Source: Streptomyces sp. MBT53
GTDB lineage: Bacteria > Actinomycetota > Actinomycetes > Streptomycetales > Streptomycetaceae
DNA length: 64,000 nt
Direction of reading: 5' to 3'
Assembly (NCBI RefSeq): GCF_016654115.1
Contig: NZ_JAEQAZ010000005.1
Coordinates: forward strand, 1-64,000
The position numbers and the translations under genes are program-made. The notes under the pieces were generated by a model. The model saw only the letters and a program-made list of their open reading frames with translations. It had not been told where the DNA came from and did not search any database. This document shows positions 1-8,204 of this stretch, in pieces (position 1 is the first letter of the stretch; each line of letters starts with the position of its first letter).

Positions 1-360
1 ACGTCCTCCGGCGGCGGAGGAGGCACGGGCGGCAACAGCACCCCCACCGACGGGACCAGCCCCAGCTCCAGCCCCACCCCGGCCTGCCAGTCCATCGGCG
101 GCGGCAAGTACAACTGCCAGGTGTGGCGCACCGCCAAGTCCTACACCGCGTCCGGCACCGAGGTGGGTGTGCTCGGCACGGGCACCAACTACTTCTACTG
201 CCAGGTGAATCTGGGCCGCCGTGAGACCTACGGCCAGTGGACCAACGTCTGGTGGGCGAAGACGGACGACGACAGCGGCAACACGAACGTCTATGTCAGC
301 GACGTCTACATCAAGGGCGGGGGCAACGACGAACCGGTCCCGGGGCTGCCGGTCTGCTGA
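1..360 (+). CDS. C-terminal part of a secreted SH3-like repeat protein (5' truncated)
   Basis: Frame 1 is open from the first base to the TGA at 358-360, so only the last 119 residues are present and the start lies outside the window. The visible part begins with a Gly/Ser/Thr/Pro-rich linker (about residues 1-27), typical of exported actinomycete proteins, followed by a compact Cys-containing domain of about 85 residues with several Trp and Tyr and a terminal Cys. The domain resembles the bacterial SH3-like modules at the C-terminus of Streptomyces envelope proteins, but that is pattern recognition only. Its last 55 bases overlap tail to tail with the gene on the other strand. Function unknown. 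Confidence 0.6.
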   Translation, partial: TSSGGGGGTGGNSTPTDGTSPSSSPTPACQSIGGGKYNCQVWRTAKSYTASGTEVGVLGTGTNYFYCQVNLGRRETYGQWTNVWWAKTDDDSGNTNVYVSDVYIKGGGNDEPVPGLPVC

Positions 361-1088
361 GGCCGTACGAAGCGCTCCAGACCGGACACCGTCACCAGCC
401 CCTCCTCCCGGAACAGTCGCGTACCCCGCTCGCACAACTCCCGGTCGGCGCGTGCCCGTACACAGAACTCCTCCGGCGTCCGCCCGAACAGCTTCCTCAA
501 CTCCGTTGAGGCGGCGAGGAGTTCGGTGAGCAGCGCGCGCTCACCGGGATGTCGGCGGGGGACACCCGTGCCGTCCCGGAGCACCCCGTGCCGGTTGACG
601 TAGACATGCGCGCCCCGCAGTGACTCCCCGGAGTCCGACGACGTGAAACCGAACTCGGGCCCGGTCAACCACGCCCGGTCGTACGCCACTTCACTCGCGT
701 CCACCACCGTCAGCTGCCGTGCGTCGAACCAGGTGACGAACAACTCCCGCACAGCACCCGGTGAGTTGACCGGCGACGCGGAGACATAGCCCACGCGGCT
801 CACATGCGCCGAGACGCCGACATCGACGCCGGTGACCCGTACCTTCACCATCGGGACGGGGGAGTCGATCCCGAACTCGGTCATCTTGTGCCGCAGTTGA
901 CCGGGACAGGCGTTGGAGCCGATGGCGAGGACCGGAGTGCGGTCCTCGTACGTGACGCGGTCGTCGAGGGGCAACAGCCGGTCCCCGACGAGGAGTCCGG
1001 ACTCGGTGGGCCATGCGCCCGGGTAGTCGAGCGGGAACTCGCGCGGTGCCCGGGCCAGCCCCAGGGCCTCCAGCGTACGGTCGTTCAC
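306..1088 (-). CDS. Hypothetical protein with a GGCT-like GSN motif
   Basis: 260 residues, read from a GTG at 1088 (first residues VNDRTLEALG). The open frame continues upstream through the LacI gene, but this start lies only 8 bases after the LacI stop and keeps the two genes from overlapping. Near residue 60 the motif LAIGSNACPGQL recalls the YGSN loop of gamma-glutamylcyclotransferase-like folds; I could not confirm the remaining catalytic residues. It is probably co-transcribed with the LacI-family regulator. The 3' end overlaps the opposing secreted-protein gene by 55 bases, so either this stop is correct and the transcripts collide or the very C-terminus (a PGTGSSLPPP tail) is non-functional. 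Confidence 0.55.
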   Translation of the reverse strand: MNDRTLEALGLARAPREFPLDYPGAWPTESGLLVGDRLLPLDDRVTYEDRTPVLAIGSNACPGQLRHKMTEFGIDSPVPMVKVRVTGVDVGVSAHVSRVGYVSASPVNSPGAVRELFVTWFDARQLTVVDASEVAYDRAWLTGPEFGFTSSDSGESLRGAHVYVNRHGVLRDGTGVPRRHPGERALLTELLAASTELRKLFGRTPEEFCVRARADRELCERGTRLFREEGLVTVSGLERFVRPQQTGSPGTGSSLPPPLM

Positions 1089-1096
1089 GGGCCGGC

Positions 1097-2161
1097 TCAG
1101 TCCGACGGCGGCAGCTCGCCCGAGCCCCGGGTGATCAGCCGGGTCGGCAACTCGATGCGTTCCGGGGCGATGAGCGTGCCGTCCAACTGGCGGAAGAGAC
1201 GATCGGCGGCGGTACGGCCGAGGGCCGCCGCGTCCTGGGCGACGACGGTCACGCCGGGCTGGAGCAGGTCGGCGAGTTCGAAGTCGTCGAAGCCCACGAG
1301 GGCGATCCGCCGGGCCTGTTCGGCGAGGACGCGGACGACGGTGACCGTCACGCGGTTGTTGCCCGCGAAGATCGCGGTGACGGGGGAGGGGCCGGACAGC
1401 ATGTCCTCGGCGGCCCGGCGCACCCGCACGGGGTCGGTCACACCGAGGGACATCCAGGAGTCCTCGACCGCTATCCCGGCGTCCTCCATGGCGGCCCGGT
1501 AGCCGCGCAGGCGCTCGGCGGCCGTGTGGATGCGGGGCATGTCGCCGATGAAGCCGATGCGCCGGTGGCCGTGCGAGATGAGGTGGGTGACCCCCTCGTG
1601 TGCGCCGCCGTAGCTGTCGGACAGGACGACATCGGCGTCGATCTGTCCGGCCGGACGGTCCACGAACACGGTCGCGACGCCCGCCTTGATCTCCGGCTCC
1701 AGATAACGGTGGTCGTCCCCGGCCGGGATCACCACCAGGCCGTCCACCCGACGGGCGCACAACGCGAGCACCAACTCCTGCTCGCGGTCCGGGTCTTCGG
1801 CGCTGGAGCCGTTGATCAGGAGGGCGCCGTGGGCGCGGGCCACTTCCTCGACCGCGCGGCTGAGGGGGCCGTAGAACGGGTCGGCGAGGTCCTCCAGGAC
1901 GAGGCCGATGCTGGCCGTGCGACCCTTGCGCAGGACGCGGGCGCTGTCGTTGCGCCGGAACCCCAGTGCGTCGATGGCCTCCTGGACGCGGCGCTCGGTG
2001 TCGGGCGTGACGCCCGGCTCGCCGTTGACCACCCGCGACACCGTTTTCAGGCCGACACCGGCGCGCGCGGCCACGTCCTTCATGGTCGGACGGTTGCCGT
2101 AGCGGTTCTCGGGGCGGCGGGCGGTCTCTGGCACGATGCGCTGTCCTGTCCTGTCGTCCAC
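1097..2161 (-). CDS. LacI-family transcriptional regulator
   Basis: 354 residues. An N-terminal LacI helix-turn-helix spans about residues 26-50 (TMKDVAARAGVGLKTVSRVV, with the hinge-like segment following), then a periplasmic-binding-protein-like ligand domain from about residue 85 to the end (SIGLVLEDLADPFYG motif). It is divergent from the ROK kinase gene, and the intergenic region holds a perfect 12-bp palindrome of the kind LacI regulators bind. The nearby GH27 alpha-galactosidase suggests a galactoside or related sugar as inducer; this is inference from context. The ATG at 2161 leaves 25 residues before the helix-turn-helix, slightly long, and MKDVAARAG at codon 27 is an alternative start. 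Confidence 0.9.
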   Translation of the reverse strand: MDDRTGQRIVPETARRPENRYGNRPTMKDVAARAGVGLKTVSRVVNGEPGVTPDTERRVQEAIDALGFRRNDSARVLRKGRTASIGLVLEDLADPFYGPLSRAVEEVARAHGALLINGSSAEDPDREQELVLALCARRVDGLVVIPAGDDHRYLEPEIKAGVATVFVDRPAGQIDADVVLSDSYGGAHEGVTHLISHGHRRIGFIGDMPRIHTAAERLRGYRAAMEDAGIAVEDSWMSLGVTDPVRVRRAAEDMLSGPSPVTAIFAGNNRVTVTVVRVLAEQARRIALVGFDDFELADLLQPGVTVVAQDAAALGRTAADRLFRQLDGTLIAPERIELPTRLITRGSGELPPSD

Positions 2162-2218
2162 GGGGGATGCATAGGTCCATGGGTTTGTATGAGGATGTGG
2201 CGTCGAGCATAGAGCCTG

Positions 2219-2230
2219 GACAACGTTGTC
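2219..2230. promoter_or_regulatory. Perfect 12-bp palindrome, probable LacI-family operator
   Basis: GACAACGTTGTC is a perfect palindrome with the central CG step characteristic of LacI-family operators. It lies between the divergent LacI regulator (start 2161) and the ROK kinase (start 2340), so it could control both. Confidence 0.7.
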
Positions 2231-2339
2231 ATATGCGAGAGAGACTGTCCACCGATATCAACGGCCTGCGCCCCCACCGCGAGACCGGTCCAACTCACCT
2301 TCTGGTGGTTCTCATGTTTGACGGGGAGATCTGACACTG

Positions 2340-3296
2340 ATGCACACCGACCTCGTGGCCGCGCTCGACATCGGCGGCACCAAGATCGCCGGGGCGCTGG
2401 TGGACGGCCACGGCAAGATCCTGGTGCGCGCGCAGCGCCCGACGCCCTCGCAGGACGACGGCGACACCGTGATGCGGGCCGTGGAGGAGGTGCTCGCGGA
2501 ACTCACCGCATCGCCCTCGTGGTCCCGCGCGAGCGCCCTCGGCATCGGCAGCGCGGGTCCCGTGGACGCCTCCGCGGGCACCGTGAGCCCCGTCAACGTG
2601 CCCGGCTGGCGCGACTATCCGCTCGTGGAGCGGGTGCGTGCGGCGACCGGGGGCCTGCCCGTGGAGCTGATCGGCGACGGCGTGGCGATCACGGCGGCCG
2701 AGCACTGGCAGGGAGCGGCGCGCGGGCACGCCAACGCGCTGTGCATGGTGGTCTCCACCGGAGTCGGGGGCGGTCTCGTCCTCAACGGGCAGCTGCATCC
2801 CGGGCCGACGGGCAACGCGGGCCACATCGGCCACATCAGCGTGGACCTGGACGGCGACGCCTGTCCGTGCGGTTCGCGCGGCTGTGTGGAGCGGATCGCC
2901 AGTGGTCCCAACATCGCCCGGCGGGCGGTCGAGGGCGGCTGGCGTCCGGGTCCGGACGGTGACACCTCGGCCGCCGCGGTGGCCGCCGCCGCCCGCGCGG
3001 GCGACCCGGTCGCCGTCGCCTCCTTCGAGCGGGCCGCGCAGGCATTGGCAGCCGGTATCGCGGCCACCGCGACCCTCGTCGAGATCGACATCGCCGTGAT
3101 CGGCGGGGGTGTCGGCAAGGCGGGCGACGTGCTCTTCACGCCGCTGCGCAAGGCGTTGAGCGACTACGCGACGCTGTCCTTCGTACGGCGGCTGACGGTG
3201 ACGCCGGCCCAGATGGGCACGGACGCCGGGCTGGTGGGAGCGGCCGCGGCCGCGCTCGCCGGGCAGGCGAGCAGCGCGACCGCGGCCGGGGTGTGA
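2340..3296 (+). CDS. ROK-family sugar kinase (glucokinase-like)
   Basis: 318 residues. The N-terminal ATP-binding motif ALDIGGTKIAGALVDG is at residues 8-23; the sugar-binding GHIGHISVD segment is near residue 165; and the ROK zinc site appears as CPCGSRGCVE (CxCGxxGCxE) near residue 180. It is complete and lacks the N-terminal helix-turn-helix of ROK repressors, so it is an enzyme that phosphorylates a hexose or amino sugar with ATP in the cytosol. Its likely job is to phosphorylate the monosaccharide released by the neighbouring secreted alpha-galactosidase, but the substrate is not readable from sequence. It is divergent from LacI with the palindrome at 2219 upstream, and convergent with the GH27 gene. 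Confidence 0.9.
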   Translation: MHTDLVAALDIGGTKIAGALVDGHGKILVRAQRPTPSQDDGDTVMRAVEEVLAELTASPSWSRASALGIGSAGPVDASAGTVSPVNVPGWRDYPLVERVRAATGGLPVELIGDGVAITAAEHWQGAARGHANALCMVVSTGVGGGLVLNGQLHPGPTGNAGHIGHISVDLDGDACPCGSRGCVERIASGPNIARRAVEGGWRPGPDGDTSAAAVAAAARAGDPVAVASFERAAQALAAGIAATATLVEIDIAVIGGGVGKAGDVLFTPLRKALSDYATLSFVRRLTVTPAQMGTDAGLVGAAAAALAGQASSATAAGV

Positions 3297-3364
3297 GGCG
3301 CGGAACGGACGAAACGTTCGTGCAGTGCCCTACGCCCTTGTCCGGCACGTGAGTTGTACGTAGC

Positions 3365-5386
3365 TCAGCAAGTGAGCTGCGCGTCCGCCCAGTCCGCGTG
3401 GTCCGAGTCGATCCCGTCGCCGCCGTCGGTGACGACGAGTCGGACCACCTGGGCGCCGGTCACGTCCGCCGTGATCGGCTGGGCGGGCATCGCGTTGGTG
3501 AGGACGCCGGTCGAGGCGACCTTTGTGCCGTCCGCCCAGATCTCGAAGGCGACGGTCCCGTTGGCGCCCTTCTCGTCGTCCACACCGACGTCGGCGGTGA
3601 CCTTCTCGCACGACTTCCCGGTGTAGTACTCCACCTCGCTCTCGGCGTGCACACCGAGCCCCTTGGCGTAGACGACTCCGCCGAGCGTGATCGGATTGCC
3701 GTCCCCGGCCGCGCTCTCCCCGTTGCTCGTGTTGCGCTCAACGGGCCCCCATCCATTGGCCGTCGACATCCACGGCAGGTCACCGAGGTACGAGGTGCCC
3801 GCAGGGGGAGCGACCACCACGGACGCGGTGAACGGCAGGGTGCTGGTGACGCGCGTACCGCTCGGCGAGCGGTAACTCGCCTTCAGCGCAAGGTCGTACG
3901 ACCCCGTGGGTGTCCCCGGGGGAGCGGTGACCGTCCACTTGGTGCGCAGCGACCTGCCGGTCGGCACGGCCTTCGCGGTCGTCGACGATTTGGGCCGGAT
4001 CTTCCAGCTGGCGGGCCCGGTCAGGGTCACCGAGACGTGCTCGGCGGTCGTCCGGCCGAGGTCGGTCACCGTCGTCGTGAGCGGGGTCGCGGTCGCCGCC
4101 TGGACCAACGGGGAGCTGCCCAGGCCGAGTTCGACGGCGGGCGGGTTCTTGACCGACTGCCGGTCGGCGAAGACCCGTACGAGGACGGTGCCGTGGGCCG
4201 GGACGGTCGCGGAGATCGTGCCCGCGGTGTTGTAGCTCTTGTGCTGCCACAGGTCGCGCAGGGTGTAGGCGCGGGCGTTCGGGAGGCCGACGTCCGTCGC
4301 GGTGGTGGCGATGCGCTGGGCGGTGCCGGACTCGTTGAAGAGCGCGACCGTGCGGCTGCCGTCCTTCATCTCCTTGGCGACGACCCAGCGTCCGCCCTCG
4401 GACGTGACAACGTTGCCCTGCTTGCCCAGCGGGTCCTGGTCGACCGCGATGACCTCCTTGTTGTCGAGGATGCCGAAGGTCGCGTCGGTCGCCTTGCGCA
4501 GGTCCGAGCCGATGAGGAGCGGCGCGGCCATGATCGACCACATCGAGAAGTGCGAGCGGTACTCGGTGTCCGTCATCCCGCCGTTGCCGACCTCCAGCAT
4601 GTCGGGGTCGTTCCAGTGCCCGGGTCCGGCGTACTGCGCGAGCGGCAGGTTCTGCTTGAGGATCGACAGCATCGAGCCCCAGTTGTCGCTGATGTCACCG
4701 GTGGTGCGCCACAGGTGCCCGACGTCCGAGGCCCACTCCCAGGGCTTGTTCTCGCCCCATTCGCAGATGCTGAAGACGATGGGCCGGCCGGTCGCCTTCA
4801 GGGCGTCGCGCATGGTGGTGTAGCGCGACTTGGCGTCCACGCCCTGGTTGTTGCAGTTGTCGTACTTGAGGTAGTCCACGCCCCAGTCGGCGAACTGCCG
4901 TGCGTCGCTGTACTCGTGGCCCAGAGCACCGGGGAAACCGGCGTCGTTGCAGGTCTTGGTGCCCGCGCTCGTGTAGATGCCGAGCTTGAGCCCCTTGGAG
5001 TGCACATAGTCCGCGACGGCCTTGATGCCGTGCGGGAAGCGGACCGGATCGGGGACGAGTTCGCCGTCGGCGTCACGGGACGGCAGGGCCCAGCAGTCGT
5101 CGAGGTTGACGTACTGGTAGCCGGCCGCCTTGAGGCCCTTGGCGACGAAGAGGTCCGCGATTCCCTCGACCATGGACTCGTTGAACTCGGCGCGGCAGTT
5201 GGTGGAGTTCCAGTTGTTGAAACCCATCGGAGGTGTGAGCGCCTGACCGTCGGCCAGGGCGGGGGAGGCGGGGTCCTGTACGGGGGTGGCGACCGCGGGC
5301 ACGGCGAGGCCCGCCGTGCACAACAGCCCTGCTGCGAGCACTCCTACCACTCTTCGGCGGGTCGTGCGGGTGTGGGGGTGACGCAT
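3365..5386 (-). CDS. Secreted GH27 alpha-galactosidase with C-terminal NPCBM domain
   Basis: 673 residues. A signal peptide (about residues 1-35, Arg-rich start TRTTRRR, then a hydrophobic stretch ending AVA) sends it outside the cell. The GH27 catalytic barrel follows from about residue 48 (LTPPMGFNNWN): predicted nucleophile Asp176 in YLKYDNC and acid/base Asp231 in LWRTTGDI. A C-terminal beta domain and an alpha-galactosidase NEW3-type linker precede an NPCBM carbohydrate-binding domain from about residue 535 (YLGDLPWMS to the terminal Cys). It should release terminal alpha-galactose from oligo- or polysaccharides. A 14-bp inverted repeat at 5519 lies upstream, shared with a divergent gene. 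Confidence 0.93.
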   Translation of the reverse strand: MRHPHTRTTRRRVVGVLAAGLLCTAGLAVPAVATPVQDPASPALADGQALTPPMGFNNWNSTNCRAEFNESMVEGIADLFVAKGLKAAGYQYVNLDDCWALPSRDADGELVPDPVRFPHGIKAVADYVHSKGLKLGIYTSAGTKTCNDAGFPGALGHEYSDARQFADWGVDYLKYDNCNNQGVDAKSRYTTMRDALKATGRPIVFSICEWGENKPWEWASDVGHLWRTTGDISDNWGSMLSILKQNLPLAQYAGPGHWNDPDMLEVGNGGMTDTEYRSHFSMWSIMAAPLLIGSDLRKATDATFGILDNKEVIAVDQDPLGKQGNVVTSEGGRWVVAKEMKDGSRTVALFNESGTAQRIATTATDVGLPNARAYTLRDLWQHKSYNTAGTISATVPAHGTVLVRVFADRQSVKNPPAVELGLGSSPLVQAATATPLTTTVTDLGRTTAEHVSVTLTGPASWKIRPKSSTTAKAVPTGRSLRTKWTVTAPPGTPTGSYDLALKASYRSPSGTRVTSTLPFTASVVVAPPAGTSYLGDLPWMSTANGWGPVERNTSNGESAAGDGNPITLGGVVYAKGLGVHAESEVEYYTGKSCEKVTADVGVDDEKGANGTVAFEIWADGTKVASTGVLTNAMPAQPITADVTGAQVVRLVVTDGGDGIDSDHADWADAQLTC

Positions 5387-5518
5387 GGTGACGTTCCTCC
5401 GGACTCGCGAGAGATGGGATTACTTCCTGTGCATGTCATGTGCGCGATTACGGTAGGACGTGTCGAACTCTGTTGGAAGAGTTGCGTATTTATTGTTCGA
5501 CTTTCCATCGCGCGAGTT

Positions 5519-5532
5519 TTGAACACGTTCAA
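5519..5532. promoter_or_regulatory. 14-bp imperfect palindrome between divergent genes
   Basis: TTGAACACGTTCAA pairs completely except for its two central bases. It lies in an AT-richer promoter segment between the GH27 gene (start 5386, minus) and the epimerase gene (start 5575, plus), so it is a candidate operator for one or both. Confidence 0.45.
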
Positions 5533-5574
5533 CTCTCTGCGCTAGGCTCGCCCCCGAACAGAAGGGGGAGCCCT

Positions 5575-6546
5575 GTGAAGATCGTCATTCCCGGCGGCAC
5601 GGGACAGGTGGGCGCGATCCTCGACCGCGCCCTGACCGAGGCCGGCCACGAGGTCGTCGTCCTCACCAGGCGGCCGAAGCGCGACCGCGAGGTGTGGTGG
5701 GACGGCGAGACCCTGGGCTCCTGGGCCCGGGAGATCGACGGCGGCGACGTCGTGATCAACCTGGCGGGCCGCAGCGTCAGTTGCCGCTACACCCCCGCCA
5801 ACCTCAAGGCCATGATGGACTCGCGCGTGCGCTCCGCCCGGGTCGTCGGCGAGGCGATCGCGGCCGCCGCGCACCCGCCGCGCGTCTGGCTGCAGATGAG
5901 CACCGCGACCGTCTACGCCCATCGCTACGACGCCCCCAACGACGAGGCCACCGGCCTGATCGGCGGCGCCGAACCGGACGTCCCCGGCTACTGGTCGTAC
6001 AGCGTCGAGATCGCCAAGAACTGGGAACGCGAGCAGGAGCGCGCCGTCACCCCGGGCACCCGCAAGGTGGCCCTGCGCGCCGCCATGGTGATGAGCCCCG
6101 ACCGGGGCGGTGTCTTCGACGTCCTGCAAGGGCTGGCCCGGCTCGGGCTCGGCGGTCCGGTCGCGGGCGGCGCCCAGTACGTGTCCTGGATCCACGACCA
6201 GGACTTCGTCCGCGCGGTGGAGTTCCTTGTGGCTCGGGAGGACATCGCCGGGCCGGTCAACCTCGCCGCCCCGGGGCCGCTACCGCAACGCGCCTTCATG
6301 CGCGTCCTGCGCGCCGCCCGGGGCATCCCCGTGGGCCTGCCCGCCACCAGGTGGATGGCCGAACTGGGCGCCTTCGCGCTGCGCTCGGACACCGAACTCC
6401 TCCTGAAGAGCCGGCGGGTCGTCCCTGGGCGGTTGCTGGCGGAGGGCTTCACCTTCGACCATCCGCAGTGGCCCGAGGCGGCCGTGGACCTCGTACGACG
6501 GTCGCGCGGCGGGGCGGTTTCCACCCGGCGGCCGGTCCGGGCGTGA
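5575..6546 (+). CDS. TIGR01777-family NAD(P)-dependent epimerase (SDR39U1-like)
   Basis: 323 residues from the GTG at 5575, which follows a strong ribosome-binding site (gaagggggag); an upstream in-frame ATG at 5440 lacks one and adds a compositionally odd extension. The N-terminus carries the Rossmann motif IPGGTGQVG (residues 5-13), and LQMSTATVYAH matches the extended-SDR active-site region with Tyr. The family resembles E. coli YfcH and human SDR39U1; its physiological substrate is unknown. It stands alone, divergent from the alpha-galactosidase gene, with a small secreted-peptide gene 30 bases downstream. Confidence 0.85.
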   Translation: MKIVIPGGTGQVGAILDRALTEAGHEVVVLTRRPKRDREVWWDGETLGSWAREIDGGDVVINLAGRSVSCRYTPANLKAMMDSRVRSARVVGEAIAAAAHPPRVWLQMSTATVYAHRYDAPNDEATGLIGGAEPDVPGYWSYSVEIAKNWEREQERAVTPGTRKVALRAAMVMSPDRGGVFDVLQGLARLGLGGPVAGGAQYVSWIHDQDFVRAVEFLVAREDIAGPVNLAAPGPLPQRAFMRVLRAARGIPVGLPATRWMAELGAFALRSDTELLLKSRRVVPGRLLAEGFTFDHPQWPEAAVDLVRRSRGGAVSTRRPVRA

Positions 6547-6576
6547 CCCCCGCGCGCTTCGTCAGTTGAACGGGGC

Positions 6577-6771
6577 ATGAAGAAGCGCAGCATGCTCGCC
6601 ATCGCCTCCCTCGCCACCGGGTTCGTCGTCGCCGCGATCACTCCGTCGCACTCCCACGACCACGACGTACTCGGCGATCTCAACGTCAAGGACACCGTGG
6701 GCTCCATGGACCACCTCGTCAGCGACGGCAGTCTCGCCGTCGACGAGAACTCCCTGGGGCAGAACACCTGA
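6577..6771 (+). CDS. Small secreted peptide, unknown function
   Basis: 64 residues. A clear signal peptide (MKKRSMLAIASLATGFVVAA, cleavage probably near ITPSHS) leaves a mature peptide of about 40 residues that begins with a His/Asp cluster (HSHDHD) and is acidic after it. The His/Asp cluster could bind metal, but nothing confirms that. No Cys, so it is not a chaplin or lantibiotic-like peptide. It sits 30 bases after the epimerase gene, and a strong terminator hairpin follows it. Confidence 0.6.
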   Translation: MKKRSMLAIASLATGFVVAAITPSHSHDHDVLGDLNVKDTVGSMDHLVSDGSLAVDENSLGQNT

Positions 6772-6788
6772 TACCGGCCGGAAATGCT

Positions 6789-6825
6789 CGGCGCCGGTGC
6801 CCCGTCGGAGGGGGCGCCGGCGCCG
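6789..6825 (+). terminator. Strong hairpin terminator after the small-peptide gene
   Basis: The left arm CGGCGCCGGTGCCCC pairs with GGGGCGCCGGCGCCG over 15 pairs with one G-T wobble and a 7-base loop. No U-tract follows, as is common in Streptomyces. It separates the epimerase/peptide unit from the NUDIX fusion gene. Confidence 0.7.
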
Positions 6826-6910
6826 TCGTATGTACGCCCTCAACTGCGGCTGGTTTCCGTGGCAGGGTGGAACGGGCAAGCCTCAGGGGGCCAACAGAAG
6901 AGGGGGACCT

Positions 6911-7954
6911 GTGACCGTCGTCTGGATCAACGGCGCGTTCGGTGCAGGCAAGACCAGCACCGCACGGGAACTGATCGACCTGATCCCGAACAGCACGTTC
7001 TTCGACCCCGAGATCATCGGCGGAGCACTTCCGAACCTGCTCCCGCCCAAGCACCTCGCGGAGGTCGGCGACTTCCAGGACCTGCAGATCTGGCGACGGC
7101 TCGTGATCGACACGGCCGCCGCCATGCTCGCCGAGCTCGGCGGGACCCTCGTCGTCCCGATGACCCTGCTGCGCCAGGAGTACCGCGACGAGATCTTCGG
7201 CGGCCTCGCGGCCCGCCGGGTCGCGGTCCGGCATGTTCTCCTGGCACCGGCGGAAACGATCCTGCGCGAGCGAATAGCCAGCCGGGAGATCCCGCCGGAC
7301 CTCCCCGACGGCGAGCTGCGGATGCAGCAGTGGGCGTACGACCACATCGAGCCGTACCGCGCCGCACTCGCCTCCTGGCTCACCGCCGACGCTCATCTCG
7401 TCGACACCAGTGCCCTCACCCCGTACGAGACGGCCTGCCGGATCGCCGACGCCGTCGGCAGCGGTACCGTCCCGGTCTGCGACATCGTGCAGACCCCGGA
7501 GCCCACCTCCGAGACCATCGCGGCCGGCGTGCTCCTCTTCGACGAAGAGGACCGGGTGCTGCTCGTCGACCCCACCTACAAGGCCGGCTGGGAGTTCCCC
7601 GGCGGCGTCGTCGAACCCGGCGAGGCACCCGCCCGGGCCGGCATGCGCGAAGTCACCGAGGAGACCGGCCTCGTCCTCGACGACGTACCCCGGCTGCTCG
7701 TCGTCGACTGGGAACCACCCGCACCACCCGGCTACGGCGGTCTGCGCCTCCTCTTCGACGGCGGTCGGCTGGGCGCCGCCGAGGCGGACCGACTGCTGTT
7801 GCCAGGACCGGAGTTGCGCGGCTGGTGCTTCGCCAGCGAGCAGGAGGCCGCCGACCTGTTGCCGCCGGTCCGCTACGAGCGCCTGCGGTGGGCGTTGCGC
7901 GCCCGGGAGCGGGGGGCCGCGCTCTATCTGGAGGCGGGTGTACCGGTTGGCTGA
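6911..7954 (+). CDS. P-loop kinase/ATPase - NUDIX hydrolase fusion protein
   Basis: 347 residues from the GTG at 6911, preceded by agaggggga. Two enzymes are fused. The N-terminal half is an AAA/shikimate-kinase-like P-loop domain with Walker A GAFGAGKT at residues 8-15 and a lid-type Arg-rich helix near residue 120 (ILRERIASREIP). The C-terminal half is a NUDIX hydrolase with a complete Nudix box starting at Gly232 (G-x5-E-x7-REVTEETGL). The NUDIX part would cleave a nucleoside diphosphate linked to another group; the kinase-like part would phosphorylate or bind a small molecule, possibly feeding the same metabolite. Substrates are unknown. A terminator upstream makes it a separate transcription unit. 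Confidence 0.88.
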   Translation: MTVVWINGAFGAGKTSTARELIDLIPNSTFFDPEIIGGALPNLLPPKHLAEVGDFQDLQIWRRLVIDTAAAMLAELGGTLVVPMTLLRQEYRDEIFGGLAARRVAVRHVLLAPAETILRERIASREIPPDLPDGELRMQQWAYDHIEPYRAALASWLTADAHLVDTSALTPYETACRIADAVGSGTVPVCDIVQTPEPTSETIAAGVLLFDEEDRVLLVDPTYKAGWEFPGGVVEPGEAPARAGMREVTEETGLVLDDVPRLLVVDWEPPAPPGYGGLRLLFDGGRLGAAEADRLLLPGPELRGWCFASEQEAADLLPPVRYERLRWALRARERGAALYLEAGVPVG

Positions 7955-8204
7955 CGACTCGTCAATTTGCTTGCTGATCAACGATGTTGAACGGGACTTT
8001 GCCTTTTCGGGGACGCCACCTGGCGATTTTGCGGGGCATGGGTCATTCCGATAACAAAGCGAGGGCGAATTGTCGCCGTCCCGGTATGAACAAGAACGTG
8101 AAGAAGGTACATCGGAGCTCTAACGTCTTTGCGCAGCTCAGTTCTCTCGCGGCCGCCGGCCGCCTCGACGGGACCGGACATTTCGCCGGTCGAAGGAGAG
8201 GAAC

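Noticed and set aside
306..2210. A 634-codon minus-strand open frame covering the LacI region and the hypothetical gene
   Set aside because: The part across the LacI gene is Arg/Pro-rich shadow sequence; the LacI frame has clear family motifs. Only the 306-1088 part has protein character.
3309..3349. Inverted repeats ACGAA-ACG-TTCGT and GTGCC/GGCAC between the convergent ROK and GH27 genes
   Set aside because: Both arms are only five bases, too weak to call a terminator or operator with confidence.
3398..5545. A 715-codon plus-strand open frame opposite the alpha-galactosidase
   Set aside because: Composition is that of a high-GC antisense shadow and shows no family motifs; the opposite strand encodes an unmistakable GH27 enzyme.
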